64,000 nt of DNA, taken from positions 158,478-222,477 of the forward strand of contig WIXG01000104.1 in the NCBI GenBank assembly GCA_009869945.1, read 5' to 3'. A program made the translations under genes and the position numbers. Source of the stretch: Mesaphorura yosii (Eukaryota; Arthropoda; Collembola; Poduromorpha; Tullbergiidae). How positions within the stretch are numbered: the first letter of the stretch is position 1; each line of letters begins with the position of its first letter. The notes below the pieces were generated by a model. It saw only the letters and a program-made list of their open reading frames with translations, had not been told where the DNA came from and did no database searches. Positions 58,263-64,000 of the stretch are shown here, in pieces.

Positions 58263-59271
58263 ATGAAGCTTAAGATTGGCGTAATTGGCCCAAGTGAGGT
58301 GAGCAAATTGACCTGTCATTAATGTTCGAACTTCTTACCGCATTTTATGAGGCCCGTCATTAATTTCAGGCAGGGAAAACGTCGTTAGTAAATCTGCTCG
58401 GCAGCTTCGGTGCGAATCTGGCCGAAGGCACCACCTCCGGAAACACCTACCGCGCGACCGACTCAGTTCGCATTGTGGAGGTATCAATTCCCAGCGTCAA
58501 CGTGAGGAATTTCAACACTGAAGTGGACATTCAGCTGTGGGAAGTCGGAGGAAACCCTAAACTAAAGTCAATCTGGCCAGCAGTGCAGCACGACTTGGAC
58601 GGTGTCATCATTGTCTACAACGTTCACAACGAGTCTCACATAAAAGACAGCAGTGCGCTCCACATGCACTTCGTGACTCACTCTCCGGACGGAATGTCAC
58701 ACTGTCTCCTCGTCGGAAATGTTTTCAAGGGCATGAGGGATATTGGACCACAAAGAATTCTTGGCGTGCAGAAACGCAGCCCTCATTTTGCGGTCAACAT
58801 TGAAGACGACGCGAAAACCAAAGTGATCCTGGAGGAATTTACGCAGTTTGTCAGTACTGTTGCTCAGACCGTCCATGAACGTGAGAAACAGAAACTTGAA
58901 GGGTAAATCACGTAATTTCCGTGACCTGCCAGGGCCAGAGTCCCATTTTCCTAATTTGTCCTGCACATCTTCCGTCTTTACTATTGCGTGTGGCGCTTGA
59001 TAGATTTAAGCACGGAACGAAATCCAAGAAACTGACCGCCGCAGATTTGCAGAAAGAACACGAAGGCGAAGTGTTGGCGGCCGGAAAGCGATCGAGTCGC
59101 AGGCACACCATGACGACAGCAAACACAAGCAGGCAAGGCCAAAGCTGGAGCAAGCAATTGGAGCAAAGCCGGACAATGGTTTCTTTCGATGATGACTCAC
59201 ACGCCATTGATGCAATCAAATCCACAATCACAGCTACGGCTTCAACCCGTCATCACAAATCTCGTCGATAA
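58263..59271 (+). CDS. IFT22: Intraflagellar transport protein 22 (Rab-like 5), with C-terminal extension
   Basis: Small-GTPase-like IFT-B subunit. Exons 58263-58298, 58370-58902 and 59004-59271 give 278 aa. The P-loop GPSEAGKTS spans the first intron. The switch-II-like WEVGGNPKLKSIWPA matches the WDCGG...WPA signature of IFT22, followed by DLDGVIIVYN. The NKxD base-recognition motif is replaced by LVGNVFK, as is usual for this atypical family. Reading straight through exon 2 gives a stop at 58904-58906 and a 191-aa protein, close to the usual size of about 185. The GG|GTAAAT donor with a good acceptor (cttgatag, 58996-59003) adds about 90 Ser/Thr/basic residues, and AATAAA at 59323 follows that longer stop. 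Both ends are possible; I favour the longer form. Confidence 0.88.
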
Positions 59272-59585
59272 TTTGCGCATCCGAATTTCATAAATGTGAC
59301 GTAACATGAATTTGAACGTGATAATAAATTAAGCGTCGTGCTATGACGAGATTTGATCTCAGCGTCTCAGTCTTGTTTAATCGATAAATCACATGGTTTG
59401 GCGTTGTTGTTAGATCCGTCGACGTCGAGTGCGAAAGTGTAATGGAGCTGGGCTCGATTGACTAGAGTTAAAGCACTGGAACTCCGAAATTCCGAGCTAT
59501 CAATAAAAGTTCATCAGAACGGAACGGAACGTTATAAGCTGGAACGTGATTTGCAAAGTGCAAAGGAAGCAATTTCTCGAGCGTC
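59272..59585. other. IFT22 3' end and promoter of the nucleoredoxin-like gene
   Basis: AATAAA is at 59323-59328, leaving about 250 bp as upstream region of the next plus-strand gene. Nothing else is seen. Confidence 0.6.
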
Positions 59586-60372
59586 ATGAGCGAAAGGAAA
59601 GTAGAAGTGGCTCTGGCCCCAACAACACAGCCTTCAACGGCTTCAACCGCTATCGTTGCCGTTGCCGAAGTCCCATGGTGGAAGAAACAGGGACAGATTT
59701 TCTACAACACAAATTATGAAGAGGATCTCAAGGCGCAGGAAGTGCTTGGCCGCGCAGATATCATCGTGCTCTTCTTCGGAGCCTTTCATAAACGAAATAC
59801 AAGGCTTCTTGGCAAGTATTTGTCCCGGTTCCAAACAGTAAGACCAGTCTGTCCAGTCTGCGGCAAGCAATTGAGCAACTAATTCCAAAACCCGCATAAT
59901 TAATTGCTGTTTTGCCTTTCGCGCGTAGAAAGTGAACAGTAGTGGAGGGAAGGTTCAGCTGGTATTCTGCTCCATGGACGCGAACGAGAAAGACTGCCGA
60001 TTATTTGCCAACTCGTTGGAAGGCCCCTGGCTTGTGGTTCCGTGGTCAAACCAAGCGGCGCGACAACACGCCAGGACGCAGTGCAACGTCAAGCACCCGC
60101 CGGCTGCGGTCGCACTACGTAATGAAGGTAGCTAATCTTATTCTGCTGCTCCTGTTCCAGAAAAATAAGACCACAGGACAGACGAACCCATGGTTTTTCA
60201 TGATCACGACCATCGACCATGCATTGACATTTCGCATTTCACAGGGGAAGTAATCGTTGTTTCAACCGAAGCGAAGGTTGAAATTCTGGAGCTGGGCGAA
60301 GCTGCGTACTGGAAATGGAAGGAGCTGCACTCCAATCCGTCGGCGACAGTCTCGGACCCGGATGCATTCTAA
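59586..60372 (+). CDS. Nucleoredoxin-like thioredoxin-fold protein lacking the CxxC site
   Basis: Thioredoxin-fold protein of the nucleoredoxin / nucleoredoxin-like group, probably without thiol-disulfide activity. Exons 59586-59837, 59929-60127 and 60245-60372 give 192 aa. After a 45-residue lead comes the central strand ADIIVLFFGAF. Where relatives have WCPPC there is FHKRN (residues 67-71). The next strands match the family pattern: VQLVFCSMDANEKDCRLFANSLEGPW aligns with the VFVSxD...PW element, LVVPWSNQAARQHARTQCNV with the ALPF...YNV element, then a PPAAVAL strand in the cis-proline region and EGEVIVV. No CxxC pair is present in the active-site loop. AATAAA is at 60444. The family assignment rests on the overall strand pattern, not on catalytic residues. 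Confidence 0.7.
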
Positions 60373-60994
60373 AATGGCGAATGAGGTTTCCTACGATTAC
60401 AACAGCGATTTGTAGCGATTAATTGTAATTTGTACGGACTGCCAATAAAACACAATTAAAATCCTAATTGGTCATTAATTAACGAATGCTCAAACTTGAA
60501 ATCACTGAAAACCGAATTCGAGCCGACGGGACGAGAACTCATTTGTCATTTTACACCTTGAGAACGATGTGTTGAGTCCCTGTATCTTTTTACAAGCTTT
60601 CAAAAGGCGTCCGTCTTGGCTTCTCTTTTTGCTTGGGTTGTGAGTTGACGCGGGTAAAACATGCAGCCAAGCGACAAGGCGGCGTAGTCGCGTAGTACGC
60701 GGAAACGTTGTACTCGCTGTGCATTACTCAGAGTCACAGGCTGCTGCGTGTTTTATGTGCATCTTCTCCCAACTTGTCTATCGTCGTCGTCGGTTCTTTT
60801 CCTTTCTCTATTTTCCACGCTGCAGCCATTGCCATTACATCATTCTCTCTCCCTTGCTAGCGCTTGCTGGTATTAAACTCTCTGCCGTGAAATAAAATTG
60901 ATTGTGCTGGAACATTAACTTTAGTGTTCGCATTCGGCTAAAACAGCTAAAAATTTCGACGTGTTAATTGTCCCAAATTTCAAGTGATTTCAAA
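60373..60994. other. Intergenic: 3' UTR and Ran promoter
   Basis: AATAAA at 60444-60449 belongs to the upstream gene. The remaining 540 bp should contain the Ran promoter and 5' UTR. No open frame of note. Confidence 0.6.
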
Positions 60995-61898
60995 ATGTCG
61001 GTTCCAGATAACACTCCAACTTTCAAGCTGGTCCTTGTTGGTGACGGTGGTACTGGTAAGTCGAAGATTTGATTATGGCATAAATACGTAATTCCCCGTC
61101 TGTCATTTTCAATGCCCTTGACTAGAATTGACAGGAATTGACACTAATATTTTGATTGTTGACTTTTCAGGCAAAACCACTTTTGTTAAACGTCACTTGA
61201 CTGGAGAATTCGAGAAAAAGTACGTTGCTACACTTGGAGTGGAAGTTCATCCTTTAGTTTTCAATACCAATCGTGGACCGATTCGATTTAATGTCTGGGA
61301 CACTGCTGGACAGGAAAAGTTTGGCGGACTGAGAGACGGCTACTATATTCAGGTCAGCAAATGCCCTTTTGCGTTTTGCTTGTATTCAGGAGTCAGTGCG
61401 GTTTAACTAACTTAGTCTTTTGCAGGGTCAATGTGCTATTATCATGTTTGATGTCACCTCCCGTGTTACATACAAGAACGTTCCAAATTGGCATCGAGAT
61501 CTTGTTCGAGTATGCGAAAATGTACCTATCGTCTTGTGCGGCAACAAAGTGGATGTCAAGGACAGAAAAGTTAAAGCCAAGAGCATAGTATTCCATCGTA
61601 AGAAGAATTTGCAATATTATGACATCTCCGCAAAGAGCAATTACAACTTTGAGAAGCCCTTCTTGTGGTTGGCGAGAAAACTAATCGGTGACCCGAATCT
61701 GGAGTTCGTGGCCATGCCGGCACTGGCACCACCAGAAATTCAAATGGATCCTGAGTACCAGCAACGACTTGAAGCTGAATTGAAGGTAAGGTCTTTGGCC
61801 TTTCTTATTACTACGTTTTTTAAACGTAACTTGATTATGTTTAATGTTCACAGGATGCCGACAACATGCCCCTTCCAGATGATGACGAAGATTTGTAA
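60995..61898 (+). CDS. RAN: GTP-binding nuclear protein Ran
   Basis: Small GTPase driving nuclear import/export and spindle assembly. Exons 60995-61055, 61171-61352, 61426-61785 and 61854-61898 give 215 aa (human 216). Motifs: P-loop GDGGTGKT, switch [32 protein letters not shown] (with the Ran-specific Gly-Gly), [14 protein letters not shown] (NKxD), [20 protein letters not shown] and the acidic C-terminal DDDEDL that is the Ran hallmark. The first intron splits the P-loop. AATAAA is at 62059. Confidence 0.98.
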
Positions 61899-62354
61899 AG
61901 AATTCGCAATGAGCACCTTAAACAAAATCTGTGTAACTTAAGATTAGCTAAGAACTTAATATTCTGTCTAAAATATTGTGAACCGGTTGCCGACTGACTT
62001 CTTTATGATTTTAAAATTCTATCTGTACACATTTAATTGCAATTACTTGCTAAATCTCAATAAAATCACTAAATGAAGGCTTTAGGTGTCTGTTCTTCTA
62101 TCTCCTGTATCAATCTGTTTTCTCCGAAATTGTAATCCAATTAAGTAAATATTACGTGCTTTTACTTTTGTTAATTTATTAGCTCAGGGAAGCAGATGAT
62201 TGGTCAAGTAATCTGCATTTAAGTTTAATGAATAATGATTTCAATTGATTTAAGCCAAGTATTAAGCATTCTGTGTTTTCAGCAAATAATAAAGCCTTCC
62301 CACTAGTAAATACTGCATGAAGTGGCTTCACGTGTTCGTTTCTTTATTGACTAA
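61899..62354. other. Convergent 3' ends of Ran and the orphan gene
   Basis: Ran AATAAA is at 62059 and a second at 62284. On the minus strand AATAAA reads at 62348-62343, only a few bases beyond the orphan's stop. No further gene. Confidence 0.65.
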
Positions 62355-63050
62355 TTAAATTCTTCGTCGATCTTCAGGATAAGGCCGCACTACTTCTTCG
62401 TTGTACTGCGGATCTGCGTTATAATTCTCCACGTACTCTTGAAAGGCTGCAGAAACCCGTTGGCGGACTGGGGCGAAAGCGTCTTGGTACGTGAAGAAAT
62501 GCGCCCAGAGTTCCGTCGGATTTCTGAAGCCATGTATGGTATAAATGAGGCTCAAATACTGCTGGAAGTAAAAGTCATTTTGGAACGTGTCAACTCCGAT
62601 GATCGGCACTTCCATTTCATTTGGGAAGTAGGCGTTGTCTCCTCGATTGCAAGTGAACACGAGCGAGACATCCGGAAAATTTTCTTTCGTAAACTGCGTT
62701 ATTGGAATTCGGCCAGACTCCGAGACGAATTGCTCAGTTACGTTCAAAACGGCAAAGTCCCACTGGTCGACTGGAAACGGCTCCCAGGAAGCCAGCAGAA
62801 TGTTTTCCTTTACCGGAACTGAAAAGGCAAAGCGCAAAAAGAAAAAGAAATGAAGATCGTTTGAGAGCTTAAATGATAAATCTGACATGTTGTCTACAGG
62901 AAAACGCGTACATGAATCTTCCAATGGAGTCTCAACTTGGAAGTCTGGGTCGAAGTCTTCATCAACGTTTGCTGTGACTTGGGACTTGGGACCAAGCGTA
63001 GTGCAAGTCCAGGCGCAGATCACAAACAATTGCACGAAGAAAGTTTCCAG
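62355..63050 (-). CDS. Unrecognised protein, probably secreted, 5' end missing
   Basis: Not recognised. Two exons can be seen, 63050-62912 and 62818-62355, joined over a 93-bp intron with a strong pyrimidine tract (donor gtacgc, acceptor ccttttcag). Together they encode 200 residues. The first exon opens after an acceptor (atacag) without an ATG, so at least one codon lies upstream. It begins with a hydrophobic stretch (TFFVQLFVICAWTCTTL) that looks like a signal peptide. The mature part is acidic and aromatic, for example ASWEPFPVDQWDFAVLNVTE, FPDVSLVFTCNRGDNAYFPN and GFRNPTELWAHFFTYQDAF, and ends PYPEDRRRI. Few cysteines are present and there is one N-glycosylation site (NVT). Reading through the intron is also open (226 aa), so splicing is inferred. 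Sequence character and the immediate AATAAA support a real gene. Confidence 0.6.
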   Translation of the reverse strand: METFFVQLFVICAWTCTTLGPKSQVTANVDEDFDPDFQVETPLEDSCTRFPVDNMSDLSFKLSNDLHFFFFLRFAFSVPVKENILLASWEPFPVDQWDFAVLNVTEQFVSESGRIPITQFTKENFPDVSLVFTCNRGDNAYFPNEMEVPIIGVDTFQNDFYFQQYLSLIYTIHGFRNPTELWAHFFTYQDAFAPVRQRVSAAFQEYVENYNADPQYNEEVVRPYPEDRRRI

Positions 63051-64000
63051 CTGTATGATCGATAAAGACGAAGCCTAAACCTCAGAGACTGCCAAACAAA
63101 TCTGTGACCTTTTTTCTGGAAGTCGGATTTATAGCAATTTTTACACTGTTCGTGTTGGCAGTCGACAATATGCAGAAGCCTACTCGTCGTTTCCAGAAAA
63201 GAAAAGAGCTCAATTCATCGCTCAAGGCTCGTCAAGTATCAATTTGCATTGAGAGTGAAACTGAAGACAATAAAGACTGCAAATCGCAGGCTGGCGTCTT
63301 TTTGCATTGATTCAGTTTCAATCGGGTTCGCAATTGGGACAAAATGTGGAATAATCAGATTTGGGAGAATTTGAGATAGAAGCCCCATTGTTCATGTCAG
63401 GGAGCACGAAGCCGGGGTCATGATTCCGATGCTGACTGGCGACTAGTAACACTTTGCTTCTGCTCACGACCTAAATTATGTATTAAATACAGCATTACTA
63501 ATGATATGATGTTTTGATTCGAGAAATTAGAGCTGATCCAAATTTCTGCGAGTCAACTCAATCAACGAGATACAAAACGTTTATGTAATGTTGTTGTTGA
63601 ATAAGATTTGACAAAATTACAAACGACATGGGCAATGCAATTTTATAGAAAACGTTTCTGAGTTGCAATGCATTACGGCTTACTGAAACCGGACTAATTC
63701 GGTAATTACCGGCCACTCATTAAATAATTGTCACAAATAATTGCAAAATACCGAACAGTAGACTAGTACCAATCAATTTCTAGCAACAGACCTTAATTAA
63801 TTGCCCCGGTCCAGTCGGTACATTCGGTTAAATTTCAAAAGCCGGGGTTGTGACTCGAGCCGGTGAGATGAGATCTCGAGCGCTTTGAGTTTCGAGCTAA
63901 CTTTGCGCAGTGGCAATATCGTAACCGATGAGGTTTTACCGAGGTGCGATTATTGCTAGTTGAAAACTTTACCCAATAACCCGCCGAGTTGACGTGAAAT
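63051..64000. other. Upstream region of the orphan gene
   Basis: May contain the missing first exon of the orphan gene. One ATG at 63308 (minus) opens a short hydrophobic peptide (ASLRFAVFIVFSF) but reaches a stop within about 23 codons, and no splice to 63050 is evident. The rest is AT-rich with nothing recognised. Confidence 0.4.

Noticed and set aside
62819-62911. Read-through of the orphan gene intron (226-aa frame)
   Set aside because: The stretch has a long pyrimidine tract and encodes a poly-Phe run; the splice borders fit and the flanking residues join smoothly.

Overview
The window is nuclear DNA from an invertebrate animal. Genes are split by mostly short introns (about 50-120 bp) with GT...AG borders, AATAAA signals follow several stops, and the products are animal-type: a Cys-loop receptor, an excitatory amino-acid transporter, calcineurin A and clan-3-like P450. 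IFT46, IFT22 and IQUB imply cilia or flagella, probably motile. I lean towards an ecdysozoan such as a springtail or tardigrade, but the sequence does not settle this. I see no tRNA, rRNA, operon or CRISPR.

Layout. 10-984 (+) is the 3' half of a class-1/2 aldehyde dehydrogenase. 1972-2567 (+) is a GNAT acetyltransferase. 3063-5097 (+) is IFT46 with a long N-terminal extension. 5220-7477 (-) is an SLC1/EAAT transporter, tail-to-tail with IFT46. 8829-11308 (-) is IQUB, without a ubiquitin-like domain in the model. 15097-24675 (-) is calcineurin A, lacking only its first coding exon. One of its introns holds an antisense zinc-finger element at 19591-20326. 24676-41862 is a 17-kb stretch with no recognisable coding sequence; it may hold the calcineurin first exon and promoter. 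41863-44504 (+) is TM9SF3. 49147-51087 (+) is a cytochrome P450. 51609-52327 (-) is NUDT2. 54215-55913 (-) is a Cys-loop ligand-gated channel with one intron. 58263-59271 (+) is IFT22. 59586-60372 (+) is a nucleoredoxin-like protein without its CxxC. 60995-61898 (+) is Ran. 62355-63050 (-) is an unrecognised, probably secreted protein.

Exon models were built by hand from splice signals, conserved protein motifs and frame. In every complete model the exon lengths sum to a multiple of three. The genes form no single pathway. Three of them serve the cilium: two IFT-B train subunits and a radial-spoke protein. The others are housekeeping (Ran, TM9SF3, NUDT2), signalling and excitability (calcineurin, EAAT, the channel) and oxidative metabolism (ALDH, P450).

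Points of most interest: (1) a duplicated block of about 265 bp lying upstream of both NUDT2 and the channel gene; (2) the EAAT with NMNGT in place of NMDGT and Glu in place of the substrate-binding Asp; (3) a degenerate 17-residue repeat at the IQUB N-terminus; (4) the redox-dead thioredoxin fold; (5) the channel's unusual pore entrance and vicinal cysteines; (6) a clustered nuclear-receptor-type site; (7) a perfect 13-bp hairpin in the gene-poor region.
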